A stretch of DNA of 64,000 nt from a virus: IMG/VR virus record IMGVR_UViG_3300007512_002337, positions 1-64,000 of that record; one strand, given 5' to 3'. Numbering within the stretch: the stretch's first letter is position 1; the number at the start of each line of letters is the position of its first letter. This document shows positions 1 to 9,800 of this stretch, piece after piece. The position numbers and the translations under genes were made by a program. The notes below the pieces were generated by a model. The model was not told the DNA's origin, searched no databases, and saw only the letters and a list, made by a program, of their open reading frames with translations.

Positions 1-1596
1 AATTTCTTTTCTTTTTGTTGAACCTTCGTTTACAAAAGTTAGTGAATTTAATTGGCTAGCCATAGATGTTAACAAGAAATCATCCAAAGAACCAAAATAT
101 TTACGAATGTTTTTATCAGTATCTTGCCTGGATGTTCCATTTAGCTCTACGGTTTCCCCTGAAAAATCATCTTCATAAAAATCTAAATCGGTTTTAGCTT
201 CTATGGTTTCTACACCATGTAGCCTTTTTGTATATTTTTTTGATTCGCGCTCGATGATATAGTCTGTCTCGTTTATCCTAATCGTCGCGGTACCATTACA
301 CTCTGAGTGGTTTTGATTGATAATGTTGAGGTTTTTTCTTATTGACTTCGAAGTCGAATTGTACATGGTGTACAGCAAAGAGTCCACAATAGAAGATTTT
401 CCAGAATAATTCTTGCCAAAAATACCCACAATGCCCTCTAACTTTGAAAAATCAACCATGTTGCCTTCTCCATAATTAAAAAGATTGTCCCACTCTAATT
501 TCTGAAGTGACCAGTGCACATTTCTAAATGTATCTTCTGTTCCTTCGATGTGGGAGTTATATTTTTTGTTAAGCTCGAAGACTCTTTTTAAGACCTCTTC
601 TGATGCATCATATTCTTTCAGATATTCTTGTATCAGCTGTTCTTGAGTCTTGAGGTCTCTTAGGTCCTTTTTTGTCGAAGAGTCTGGAACGTCGATTGTA
701 ATCTGCTTGCCTGCAGCTCTATTAAGATAGGTTACTGATTCTGGATTATATTTAAATTTTGCCGTGTCGACGGCCTTTCTCACTTTATCTAGCGATACAT
801 TGTTCTCTGAAACTATTCTCAACCTTGCCCCTTCTGGGGGCTTACTTCTCGGAAGGTTTCCTTTTCTTGTTAGATTTAATGTAATGAAAGGCTTTGGGTT
901 TTCAAAGGTTATATGGTCGACGGTGAAATCTTCTTTGTCTTTAATATCCCAAAGCAAATAACCTTTGTCGAGTGATTCCCCAAAATTTTGCTGAACTGTC
1001 GATCCCGCGTATCTGATTCTTCCCTCTTTATCTAATTGCTGAGTCTTATGTATATCCCCAAGGAACGAAAAGTCGAATTCCCCGAAAATGCCAATATCGT
1101 GATCTCCCCCCAGTGTCCAATTGGTGTCGGTTTTTGATTTACTAATCGCGCCGTGATACAGGGCTATGTTAATAGATTCTCTGTTGGAGGGTTTAACCCA
1201 GTTATCTTCATCAAATACCGATAAAACATTGAGAACAAACCCCGATGATAACGGGGTTTCGCCGGCGTGTTTAAGCAGGATCAAATTAGGAGAATTGATT
1301 GCTTTTACTATTGGCGATATAGCGTCTTGTCGACTGCCATTACGAAGGTTGCCATCATGGTTACCAAGAATAATATATGTTGGGGCAATTGCTGAAAGGT
1401 TTTCAAAAAACTCTCTACACATATCCACAAATTCTGGGGAAATTTGTGTCTTAGTGTGTGCAATATCACCACAGTGGATGATATAGTCTACTTTGTTGTT
1501 TTTTAGTGATTTATATAGTTGCCTAAAGACCTCGCGATATTCAAAGTGATACTTTAAATTTCGAATGTGGGTGTCGGCTATGTGTGCAAATTTCAT
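1..1596 (-). CDS. Mre11/SbcD nuclease fused to Rad50/SbcC ATPase (3' end outside window)
   Basis: A single open frame of at least 532 codons joins what T4 encodes as two genes, 47 and 46: a Mn-dependent nuclease and an SMC-type ATPase that process DNA ends. I translated it codon by codon and found no stop. Residues 1-220 carry the phosphoesterase motifs D8-x-H10, G43-D44, N79-H80-D81, H148 and D181-I-H183. The first His of the usual GHxH motif is replaced by Asp. Residues 393-402 hold a Walker A motif (GKNYSGKSS) followed by a Rad50-like N-terminal lobe with a candidate Q-loop near residue 514. Both halves are in the same frame. The coiled coil, signature motif and Walker B would lie beyond base 1. 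The ATG at 1596 has a good ribosome site (GGAGAGAAC). The fusion itself is seen directly; activity is inferred. Confidence 0.9.
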   Translation of the reverse strand, partial: MKFAHIADTHIRNLKYHFEYREVFRQLYKSLKNNKVDYIIHCGDIAHTKTQISPEFVDMCREFFENLSAIAPTYIILGNHDGNLRNGSRQDAISPIVKAINSPNLILLKHAGETPLSSGFVLNVLSVFDEDNWVKPSNRESINIALYHGAISKSKTDTNWTLGGDHDIGIFGEFDFSFLGDIHKTQQLDKEGRIRYAGSTVQQNFGESLDKGYLLWDIKDKEDFTVDHITFENPKPFITLNLTRKGNLPRSKPPEGARLRIVSENNVSLDKVRKAVDTAKFKYNPESVTYLNRAAGKQITIDVPDSSTKKDLRDLKTQEQLIQEYLKEYDASEEVLKRVFELNKKYNSHIEGTEDTFRNVHWSLQKLEWDNLFNYGEGNMVDFSKLEGIVGIFGKNYSGKSSIVDSLLYTMYNSTSKSIRKNLNIINQNHSECNGTATIRINETDYIIERESKKYTKRLHGVETIEAKTDLDFYEDDFSGETVELNGTSRQDTDKNIRKYFGSLDDFLLTSMASQLNSLTFVNEGSTKRKEI

Positions 1597-1642
1597 GTTC
1601 TCTCCATACTAATAATAAGTATAGCAGAACTGCTTCCAAAAA

Positions 1643-1825
1643 TCAAGAACTCTGTTGCGTTTTTTTAATACCAAACTCAGCTAAATTTTGTGGTGAAAGC
1701 CTCTCTAGGAGTTCTTTAAAAAACCTTCTTTCTACCTCTGTTAGAGAATCTATATCACCTGTTCGGGACAATATTTCCATCTCTTCCTTAATAATATTCT
1801 TAAGTTGTTTTTTGGTAATTTCCAT
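1643..1825 (-). CDS. small hypothetical protein, 60 aa
   Basis: This is a short charged protein lying between the primase and the Mre11-Rad50 fusion. Its N-terminus (ITKKQLKNIIKEE) resembles short helical segments I recall from small proteins of marine phages, but I cannot assign a function. The start at 1825 is supported by GGAG seven bases upstream. It ends 46 bases before the fusion gene and begins 12 bases after the primase stop, so it is likely co-transcribed with both. No membrane segment or cysteine pair is present. It is predicted to be mostly helical. Confidence 0.65.
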   Translation of the reverse strand: MEITKKQLKNIIKEEMEILSRTGDIDSLTEVERRFFKELLERLSPQNLAEFGIKKTQQSS

Positions 1826-1837
1826 GAATAGTCTCCT

Positions 1838-2758
1838 TTAGAAATTTAATTTATACATTAAATAGTCACCAGAAGCTATAAAAGAAGCATTTGATTTCCT
1901 ATTTAAAAATTCTTTCTTTGTCATTTCTCCAACATCTGCAAACCCCGAAATATCAACTTTAAATGTATTTATCCCATATTGGCCCAAAAGAGCTGAAATT
2001 TCATATGCCTTGTCGTCCGCGTCGGGATCCAAAGCCAAATAAACATCTGGGCGATGAAGCACGATCTTCTTAAAAAGTCTGGATCCTTCTTTCAGAGTAG
2101 AGCCAAGTAGTGGTACTGCATTCTTTGCCTTTATAGCGTCAAAGACCCCTTCCACCAAAACCAAGTCAGATTTCCAATCTAATAAAATATCGTTAAATAT
2201 AACATCCTTGCTGTGTTTCGGGTTTTTATACTTGTAGGAGTTTTCATAATAAGATCTCCCAATATAATAACTCAGTGCGCCTTGAGCGTCGAACGAGGGC
2301 ACAATAATACGGCCAGCATACTCTCCATAATCACAAAATCCAACCTTCCACTGCAGTATGTCTGCTGTGGTAAGGCCTCTGTTCTGAAGGTAGGTCAGAG
2401 GTTTTATAAACTCTTTTTTATATTTTGCAGAAAGAGATTTATAGTGTCTGGGGAGGGTTACCTCTTCTCTAGAATCTACGTTCTGATGTTCTTGGAATAT
2501 TTCTTCATATTTAGACAAGTCTATTTCTGATGACACCTCTGACCACTTTGAATATTCCGCATATGGAAAATAGTCTTTTAGCATCTTGCCTATTGATTTT
2601 CCTGAATAACTGCAGACCCAACACTTAAAGAGCCCTTTTTCTAAATTTACAGAAAGTTTCCTTTTGGGATGTTCACATTTTGGGCAACGAAACAAATATT
2701 CTTGATTATTTTGATAGTAGTTTCCTAAGTTTGAAACTAAGATGTTGAGTTTTTCCAA
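1838..2758 (-). CDS. DnaG-type DNA primase (zinc finger plus Toprim)
   Basis: A 306-residue primase that would make RNA primers for lagging-strand synthesis. An N-terminal zinc-binding site is formed by C25-x2-C28 (with H30 close behind) and C46-x2-C49. A Toprim catalytic core follows, with E203 in LVEGVFDAI and the acidic DPDAD motif at 244-248. No helicase domain follows, so it resembles stand-alone phage primases rather than T7 gp4. The start appears to be TTG at 2758: there is no ATG between it and the zinc site, and AGG lies six bases upstream. It overlaps the upstream resolvase gene by 22 bases, which suggests translational coupling. The helicase partner is not in the window. Confidence 0.9.
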   Translation of the reverse strand: MEKLNILVSNLGNYYQNNQEYLFRCPKCEHPKRKLSVNLEKGLFKCWVCSYSGKSIGKMLKDYFPYAEYSKWSEVSSEIDLSKYEEIFQEHQNVDSREEVTLPRHYKSLSAKYKKEFIKPLTYLQNRGLTTADILQWKVGFCDYGEYAGRIIVPSFDAQGALSYYIGRSYYENSYKYKNPKHSKDVIFNDILLDWKSDLVLVEGVFDAIKAKNAVPLLGSTLKEGSRLFKKIVLHRPDVYLALDPDADDKAYEISALLGQYGINTFKVDISGFADVGEMTKKEFLNRKSNASFIASGDYLMYKLNF

Positions 2759-3270
2759 TTTAAGCCTGCTTTCGCGATGACATAACTATCCGCCCTGTCA
2801 TATGTCCCAGGGCGGGGATTTCCATGTTTAGTATATTCTATCAGAAAACTAGGCTCGTTGTCAATAACAAACTTAAGAACCTTTTCTTTTGAATTTTCCC
2901 CTCTCCTGATCGTTAGTCCAGACTGCTTTCTTGCAGTTGTGGCAGCAATAAGGTGAGGTTCTATTCCAAAAATATCACAACACATCCAAGAAACTATACC
3001 ATTAAATCTGGATAGTGTCGAAAGAGTCTGAGCCGAAGAAAAACCAGATCTAAACGAATGTAATGATTGTTCTATGAGAACGTTTTCAATATAATATTGA
3101 TGCTTAATATCTTGCAACTTGTCCCTGATCTGGCGCGCCTTGTGGTAGATCGATGGGAAATATTTCTTATTTCTTGTATCCCAAGACTCATTGTAAAGCA
3201 TTGCACCAGCAGAATCAAGTACGGTCGCGCCCGAGATACTAGTAGAAATGTCCAAGCCAAGTACTAACAT
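2737..3270 (-). CDS. RuvC-like Holliday junction resolvase
   Basis: A 177-residue RNase H-fold nuclease of the RuvC type, expected to cut branched DNA during recombination or before packaging. Acidic residues fall in the usual pattern: D7 in the first strand (LGLDIS), E67 in VLIEQ, and D158/D161 in YDRADSY. The length is close to E. coli RuvC (about 173). It sits directly upstream of the primase, which it overlaps by 22 bases, and close to the Mre11-Rad50 fusion, so these genes form a replication-recombination group. AT-rich DNA containing TATAATA lies just before its ATG and could be a promoter, but this is weak. Many phages use T4 endonuclease VII for this step; here a RuvC-type enzyme may replace it. 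Confidence 0.85.
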   Translation of the reverse strand: MLVLGLDISTSISGATVLDSAGAMLYNESWDTRNKKYFPSIYHKARQIRDKLQDIKHQYYIENVLIEQSLHSFRSGFSSAQTLSTLSRFNGIVSWMCCDIFGIEPHLIAATTARKQSGLTIRRGENSKEKVLKFVIDNEPSFLIEYTKHGNPRPGTYDRADSYVIAKAGLNWKNSTS

Positions 3271-3296
3271 ATTAAATATTATATCAGAATAATATA

Positions 3297-4517
3297 TTAA
3301 AAGTCAAGCTTTAATTTAAATGTATAGTCTCTATTCATCTTCTTTTTTACAGGGTTTGCTAGCTTTGCAACACCAATTAGATTATAGTTTTCATCATAAA
3401 TTCCAACCGAAGATATAAATGTTCTTGGCTCATAGGACTCTTCATGCTTTGAGTAAACGGAATCTACAATATTTTTAATTGTCGCGGGCTTCTCTAAGTA
3501 TTTTTTTAAGGTCAAATTGTGTTCTGCGGCACTTCCGGATTTAATGTATGTCGGGTTATTTGAAAAACTATGTTCCCCTTTTTCTGAATGGGCGAACAGA
3601 GTTAATGTGGGTATCTTGCTTACACCTTCAAATTGAAGCCCAAAACTAGAAGAAGGTATTCCAGTAAACTCATAAGTGTCCCCAACCATGGGCATACCTG
3701 CACCAAAGTTGTTCCATCTAGGTGAGAGATTACCGGCTGTGGCTCCTTCATATTTTTCTGTATGTGTTGCGTGTACTTTCCAAGACCCTGTAAGCAACAT
3801 TAAACCGTGGTTATACAATACAACCCCTGCGACAGAGCCCTTGTTTGATCCGGTGGTTTCTATTAATTCTCCATTTAAATTTTTATCATTTACTTCCGCA
3901 ACTAGACTACCAGAAATATAATACTTCATTTTTAAAGAGCCGGGTTTGATTTTAGAACCATACAAAATAGATGGCACACAAATCATATTAATCTTTTGGG
4001 AAGACTTGTCCCCATACGAAGAAGAATAAGAATAATGCTGACTAAAGCGAGCGTTGTCATTTAAGACAGTTTTTAAAGAGCGAATATATTTCTTATTACC
4101 GGAAGGAGAAACGTAAGTATCTTTAGTTTCAAAATTCAACAAACCTATATCTATCCCATCTTTTATTAAAATTCTATTAATGCCGGCAGAAAGAGGGTAG
4201 GATCCTGTAATTTTATCTCCGTAGTTAAACTGAGATGAATCAGAAAAGTTTGAAACAGAAATCGTTTTAAACGATGTCCTTGCCCCCTCTTTTGTAATAA
4301 AAGGATAAATTAACTGAGTTGAAGGTCTATTAACGTTTATTTCATATAGACTAACTTTGCCCTGATCCACGTGCTTCTCAAGATTCTGAAAGGATCCTGT
4401 ATTTAATATCTCCTCATTCTTGTACACCCTGTTTTGATATACAAAAAAATCATATTTTGGATGGGTAAGAATCGTGTTATGAATGACATCTGTTGATTCA
4501 AATTCTTTGAACAACAT
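3297..4517 (-). CDS. virion structural protein, paralogue of the next upstream gene
   Basis: A 406-residue protein at the downstream end of the virion module. It is related to the adjacent 404-residue protein. Both have a central IKxGS segment, a glycine-rich 'VxxxxY...G...L.GS' strand region, and a matching C-terminal domain (VGIYDENYNLIGVAKL here, VGLYSTDNELLAVAKL there) ending in a basic strand and a final LDF/LDY. The composition is rich in Gly, Ser, Asn and aromatics, consistent with beta-structure. It has no signal peptide, membrane segment or catalytic motif. One base separates it from the upstream gene. Its exact place in the particle (tail, neck or fibre) is unknown. Confidence 0.75.
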   Translation of the reverse strand: MLFKEFESTDVIHNTILTHPKYDFFVYQNRVYKNEEILNTGSFQNLEKHVDQGKVSLYEINVNRPSTQLIYPFITKEGARTSFKTISVSNFSDSSQFNYGDKITGSYPLSAGINRILIKDGIDIGLLNFETKDTYVSPSGNKKYIRSLKTVLNDNARFSQHYSYSSSYGDKSSQKINMICVPSILYGSKIKPGSLKMKYYISGSLVAEVNDKNLNGELIETTGSNKGSVAGVVLYNHGLMLLTGSWKVHATHTEKYEGATAGNLSPRWNNFGAGMPMVGDTYEFTGIPSSSFGLQFEGVSKIPTLTLFAHSEKGEHSFSNNPTYIKSGSAAEHNLTLKKYLEKPATIKNIVDSVYSKHEESYEPRTFISSVGIYDENYNLIGVAKLANPVKKKMNRDYTFKLKLDF

Positions 4518-4518
4518 C

Positions 4519-5733
4519 TTAGTAATCCAGACGGACCCTCAGCGTCACTTCATTTGTTGGGTCTTTTCTGATTGGTTCAGATAATTTGGCCACTGCTAAA
4601 AGTTCGTTATCAGTAGAATAAAGCCCAACGGTAGTTACATAACTTCTAGGCGGATCCTGTATGTTTTTCTTGACTCTGAGCTGGCTTCCGTTCAAATATG
4701 TAGGATTCGAACTATAATTGAATTCATTGTGGTGCGCTCTACAAAAATAAACTGCAGAATTCAACTCTGTAGTGTTATTAAACGAAACGTCTTGAATCCT
4801 TCTTCTGACAGCATCGGCCATTTGATCAATCGTGCCACTGGCAAAAATATGAGTGTGGGTCTTACCACCTCCAACATTAGCATGATGCATGTGAGGAGAG
4901 TTGGAACCCACAAGAATACCATCAGCATCCAGTATGGGGTTCGAACCAGCACCGGGGGTGGTGGCAACGCGGAATAGCTTTGAGCCATCCAAAATAACCA
5001 CCCCTGCTTGATAATATATCAATCCTACAGCTAAATTGACATTGGCAGCAATTGCTACTGGATCTGTGCCGTCCGAAGCATACAGTAAAGCATATTCTCC
5101 GGCGGGTGAATTAACTCTGTAGTTTGACGCGGCGCCCGTGTCCTTCACAACTACCACCTTAGTAAATGGTGTATCAAAGGACTGATCTGTGCCGAGCCTA
5201 AGAGAAAACGACCCTTTCTTTATTTCGTCCTTTACCAATAATCTAGAAAAGGTAAGAAAAATCGGATCTAATATTTTATCTGCTTTGGTTCCATAGTCCC
5301 CATCACTATCAAACAGCCTCACAGAGCCGCTTATATCATAGCCAGCTAAAATTTGAGCCATTTGTATGTAGATATTCTTCTTCTTATCCATCTGTGTCTT
5401 TACGACACCAGGAAGCATGGCCGACGAGGTGTAAAGACCTTGGTAATCTGATGTGCCTCCTGATCCACTAAATGGTACATAGGGTGCCACACCCGTAGAA
5501 ATATCAAAAATGTGATTTGCTGAGGAGCTAAGATGCGGATAGTCATACACGCTTTGAAACATTCCGTGCGAATACTTCTTTATATGAGGCTCTGCCCCAT
5601 AATCTGACCCGTCAGCTTTCCCGTAGGTTCCCGAAACCAGAGATCCCGTTATTGGTATTGCCTCGTGAAGCAGTGTCTTCGTGGTTGTTACGTCTGAGTT
5701 TAAAAAAGTTTTAAATACTGTAGATTGCGCCAT
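4519..5733 (-). CDS. virion structural protein, paralogue of the downstream gene
   Basis: A 404-residue beta-rich structural protein. The C-terminal 50 residues align with those of the 406-residue neighbour (TTVGLYSTDNELLAVAKL against SSVGIYDENYNLIGVAKL), and the middle shares the 'IKKGS' and 'VGLIYYQAGVVILDGS' patterns, so the pair arose by tandem duplication. A histidine-rich patch (HMHHANVGGGKTHTH) near residue 285 is not matched in the paralogue and might bind a metal or lie in a trimeric fibre; this is speculative. The gene follows the 314-residue structural gene after nine bases. Confidence 0.75.
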   Translation of the reverse strand: MAQSTVFKTFLNSDVTTTKTLLHEAIPITGSLVSGTYGKADGSDYGAEPHIKKYSHGMFQSVYDYPHLSSSANHIFDISTGVAPYVPFSGSGGTSDYQGLYTSSAMLPGVVKTQMDKKKNIYIQMAQILAGYDISGSVRLFDSDGDYGTKADKILDPIFLTFSRLLVKDEIKKGSFSLRLGTDQSFDTPFTKVVVVKDTGAASNYRVNSPAGEYALLYASDGTDPVAIAANVNLAVGLIYYQAGVVILDGSKLFRVATTPGAGSNPILDADGILVGSNSPHMHHANVGGGKTHTHIFASGTIDQMADAVRRRIQDVSFNNTTELNSAVYFCRAHHNEFNYSSNPTYLNGSQLRVKKNIQDPPRSYVTTVGLYSTDNELLAVAKLSEPIRKDPTNEVTLRVRLDY

Positions 5734-5742
5734 TGTTTACTC

Positions 5743-6687
5743 CTAAGCTTTTCTTATTATTCTTATTGGGATATCTACCGAATACCCAGTCGTCACGCCG
5801 GTAACTCTGATAATTGTGTCCAAATACTGGAGGCCAGTTACTGTACCTACCTCAAAAGTTGTGGTGCCCGGGCCCAACTTATCAAAAAGGGCCGTGCTTT
5901 CTCTGATATTCAACGCTGCCGAGAGCTTGAATTTAAACCTTGTCCCCAAGGGGCCCTTAAAAACCTGCTTTGCTGCCTTGTTTTGCTGGTCTCCATCCGG
6001 GATGACTCCTATGCTTTCAATCATAGTTGCGTTTTTACCTATAGAGAAATAATATGTCGCTATATTATCGTCGTCGACAAAAGAATATTTTTGCGTGGAA
6101 CCTGCGGCTGGCTCGGCCACCCTAAGAAGGCGATGGTCAACCTGTATAAGATATTGGTTTTCTTGCAAATCATCGTCTATTGGCTGAGTGTAAGAAGGGT
6201 CCCCATTAGAATCAATTCCTTGATCTACTATGATCAAGCTTTGAGAATTATTTGGGTTTACTCCGTACAAAACACCATTTACATTAGCGAGAGCATTGCT
6301 TGTGTCAGTTTCAGCTGATTGATTCGCAGTAAGTATATAACCTCCCGAGAACTCAGAAGGCTGTCCATTATCTTCTTGCAAAGATGCCTGAGTGTTTATC
6401 TTTAAAATAGGCATATGCAAAACATTATTTCTCGTAATCGTCATCAGTCGCGACTTCATTGTCGAAGTGTTGTTTGTGAAAGCTTCTAGAATCGGAGTTT
6501 GCATTATCTCCAAGTCATAAAAGGCGGAACCACTAACGTGATCTTTGTTAAATAGTTCGTAATTTATCTCTTCATCACCTAAAGAAAACTTAGTTATCTT
6601 AAATTCCCCGCGGGCCATGCGTTGGCGGCCGGCGTCGGTCAACACTGCATCTAGCAAAATATCGCCAGAATTATCTAAAAATGCCAT
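5743..6687 (-). CDS. virion structural protein with conserved N-terminal domain
   Basis: A 314-residue protein starting MAFLDNSGDILLDAVLTDAG. I recognise this N-terminus as recurring in structural proteins of marine phages, where it is followed, as here, by GR-x-RMARGEFKITKFSLGDEEI. The 273-residue protein at 13384 begins in a similar way (MAFINKKEEVIQIKLTQFG), so this may be a shared attachment domain. The remainder is Gly/Thr/Asp-rich and looks like beta-structure. The ATG at 6687 has a strong AGGAG site, and a T4-type late promoter match lies 33 bases upstream, making it the probable first gene of a late transcript that also covers the two paralogous genes downstream. Confidence 0.75.
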   Translation of the reverse strand: MAFLDNSGDILLDAVLTDAGRQRMARGEFKITKFSLGDEEINYELFNKDHVSGSAFYDLEIMQTPILEAFTNNTSTMKSRLMTITRNNVLHMPILKINTQASLQEDNGQPSEFSGGYILTANQSAETDTSNALANVNGVLYGVNPNNSQSLIIVDQGIDSNGDPSYTQPIDDDLQENQYLIQVDHRLLRVAEPAAGSTQKYSFVDDDNIATYYFSIGKNATMIESIGVIPDGDQQNKAAKQVFKGPLGTRFKFKLSAALNIRESTALFDKLGPGTTTFEVGTVTGLQYLDTIIRVTGVTTGYSVDIPIRIIRKA

Positions 6688-6719
6688 TAATCATTCTCCT
6701 TAACAAAATAAAATACAAC

Positions 6720-6727
6720 TATTTATA
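6720..6727 (-). promoter_or_regulatory. candidate T4-type late promoter (TATAAATA)
   Basis: The minus strand reads TATAAATA here, an exact match to the T4 late-promoter -10 element recognised by gp55. It lies in the largest intergenic gap of the window (6688-6823, 136 bases), 33 bases before the ATG of the structural gene at 6687. A gp55-like sigma factor is encoded at 44427-45128. The octamer also turns up by chance inside genes in this AT-rich DNA, so the position is the main support. The rest of the gap is AT-rich; I saw no convincing hairpin terminator or RNA gene in it. Confidence 0.5.
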
Positions 6728-6823
6728 GTAAATAGTTCGGACTTTTAATACAACGCAATAAAAAAACCCAACACCAACACATTTAAATAGTATCAAACAA
6801 AAAATGTTTCAACCCAAGACTGA

Positions 6824-9800
6824 TCACTTGTAGCCCTTTGGGGGTCGCGGATCGAAATCGATACCTTGATATCTGTCCCCTTTTGGTTTCGCTTTGCTAG
6901 TGCTTTTTCCTTGCCAAATCCCCCACCCAGAATGACCTGTATAACTTTTTGCAGAATCCGCCCCCTTGTTGGGAAGTCCCGAAGACGAATTCGATACCTT
7001 AGACCTAGGAGGGCAGGGCTCGTCCTCAGGTGTATAACCATCAGGCTCAGCTGTTTCAAGATTTTCGTGGATCTTGTAATTAAATTTAAAATTAACGTCC
7101 AAAACCTTTCCAGTAACCTTTGACCTTATTCTAAGTTTGTAATACTTCCCCCATATTGAACTTTCGCTCAAGCCAAGCCTGATCTCTCCTGCAGGGGGGC
7201 AGCTCTTGTAAGCTTCCCTAGGGTCTGAATTAAGATTAAGTGCATAAGAGCTTTGCATTGCTGATGGCTCTATTTCTAAAAATTGCGACAAGTCTCCCTT
7301 TATCATTTTCTTTCTTTTACTGAATGAGTGGGGCTTTACATCTAGATAGACCCCATCTTCATAGGATATCAGCCTTATTTTAAATACCCTAGAAGGGTTT
7401 GAAATGCCGGCGGGATCAGATGAGCGAAACATATAATAATAATCTTTATTTGGTTCTATCTGGTTATCGTGTATCAACCCCTTACCCTTTATGTATGTCT
7501 CTTGTGGTAAGTTAAAAATTCTCTCATTCCTTATGTTCCTAGGATAAGTTACATTATATATCTTTGCTCGAGCGAAATCAGAATACGAATCAGGCGGATC
7601 TTCCAGTCTAAAAATCTGATATGCAGATGGTGGACTGTCTCCTTTGTATAGAATCCGTCCGTCAATATCAGGATTTGAGGCCAAAACCATTCTCTCGATA
7701 ATCTGCTCATCAGTGTCCAGCACTTTTACAGGGACCGAATTATACTCTCCATAATTCGTAGTCAAAACAATGCCTACCTCGGTATCTATCCCCTTGTAAG
7801 GCAGAAAAGAAACGTCTGGAAACATCGGTGGCCTGTCGCGAGTTTCTAAAGTTTTCTCAAAATAAGGCACTTGAACTAATACTATTTTTGGTTTTGTGGT
7901 CACTGTGACGTTTGTTCTTCTATCCCTGAATCCGTCTATCTCATACTTGCCATGATTTTTATTATACGACCCTTCATACTTATATTCCGAACCTATCACG
8001 ATATTGTAGGCAAATATTCTATAGTGGTATTTCTCGCCGTAAAGAACCTGGTTGTCTATAAACTTAAAATTAGTTATATTCTCATTATCAAAAAAAACAA
8101 ACTCCTGCAAAGGTGTTGAGTTTGGGAGACCATCTTCATGAAAATCATACTTACAAACCTTATAAGCCACAGTCTCAGAATAAGCTAACTCTCCATTCCA
8201 GATGTCTTTAAATCTCCTAATCTTTTCTGGCGTTATAAACTTATATAATTTTGAAACGAAAACATTCTTATTAATAAGATCCCAAAAACCATCCAACGTT
8301 GCGTTCTCTTCCTCTTCTTCTCCTAAAGAGAACTCACTTCTTCGAGGAGGATTAAGGCCCATAGGAAACATATCTTTTCTTTCATATACCTGCTCAATCA
8401 CGTCTTTATCCATTTCTGATATAAAGGATATTATATCATAAGTGTCCAGCATCTTAGGGTCTGAAATAAATCTATCATTCAGGCTTGCCTTCTCTGAATT
8501 CTGAGTTTCTTCGTCCATGGTTTCGCGATATGGTTCTCTTATTCTGTGTTTGTCGTATATCCCTCTTGGGTTTGCTATGAGATCAAGAAAGTATTTATCC
8601 ATTCTTGTTAGCGAAGCCATGGCAGCAAATGCGGAACCCTGTTGGGTGTGTATGTCAAACTCAACGTGTTGTGGAAAATACATTGATGTCTTTTTCGCCA
8701 CCTCTTCAAAACTCTCTACCTGCGCTGATGGGAAAAGTAATATATTGTCCTCCACGTTACACGGTTCTTTGTTTCTAAATTCCAGTTTAGAGTTTTCAGA
8801 TTTTCTCAGCTGTTCGTGGGTGCGATAAATATTCTTGTATGTGGCCCAATGAGATTCTCTCTTATAAAAGGTCGAATTTGTCACCACCCTTATATCAATT
8901 GTGGAAAACTGATTGTACCCAAGCAAACTAGCCTCGTTCTGATAAAATGGTATTTCCGTACTATGAACAAAATCATAATAAATATTACTCAGACCAAGAA
9001 CAGGAAAAAGCCCCAACTTATCAACAAAGGGTTTTACCGGGACTCCGCCTGGTATTTCTGCTAGAGGGCCAGTAAACTCTGAGGAAGGTACCGAAAAATT
9101 ACTTACTGGCTTTTTACCATAAAAATATAGAGCATATAGCTTGTGTTCTGGCACCATCTTTCTAAGTTTATCGGAAATGTCGATTGTCGCAAGATTGGCG
9201 ATTCTTGCTGGCTTGAATGCGGACGGATCACCAAGAACACCCTCAAACCCATTTAAATTTATAAGAAGCCTTTCGCTGTATTGCTGATTCGGTGCGTCAT
9301 AGCCTTGAAAAGTAGCATCTAAAAAACTTACAACAAAGTTAATTTCATGCTCTAATGTCGGCTGCGATAAAATATACTCAGAAAACAACAGCTCGTGACC
9401 CTCTCTACTTGGCCCTGGATTGCGATAGGTCCAGTGACGGCCGCAGCAAATACGAAAAATGTCAGCACGAAGGGGTGCCGAATCTTCTTCCATATCATTT
9501 CTTAGTCTTCCCAAGTGTTGAACTATTGCTAGTGGGTCTCTGCGGCGGACAACGTCGCCATCGAGAGAACTGACAAACTCCTTTATGTTGTTTTCGTCTG
9601 GAAGTGGGCAGAAAAGACCTTCATTAATTAGTAGCTTGTTTCTCGTGCTTGAAGTCTGGGGGGAATCAATCGTCTCCAAAGGATACAAATATACAGGAAG
9701 ATGTTGACGCTGGACAGAGAGATCTGGCTGATTTGGATCACTATATATACTTAGTCCGTGACTAGCATCTTCAGATTTATGTTTCTTGCGTATATTACTA

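Noticed and set aside
1-1596. Two adjacent genes (SbcD and SbcC) misread as one through a frame error
   Set aside because: The nuclease motifs and the Walker A are in the same frame (codon tops divisible by three at 1596 and 420) with no stop and no candidate start plus ribosome site near the junction. One error could not produce this.
5725-6318. Plus-strand open frames such as 5725-6318, 38571-39203 and 63395-63853
   Set aside because: Each lies opposite a well-supported minus-strand gene, has no recognisable motif or ribosome site, and shows the composition of an antisense shadow. I accept no plus-strand gene in the window.
6688-6823. Terminator or small RNA in the 136-base gap
   Set aside because: A run of T residues is present on the minus strand, but I could not draw a stable stem before it, and there is no tRNA-like fold.
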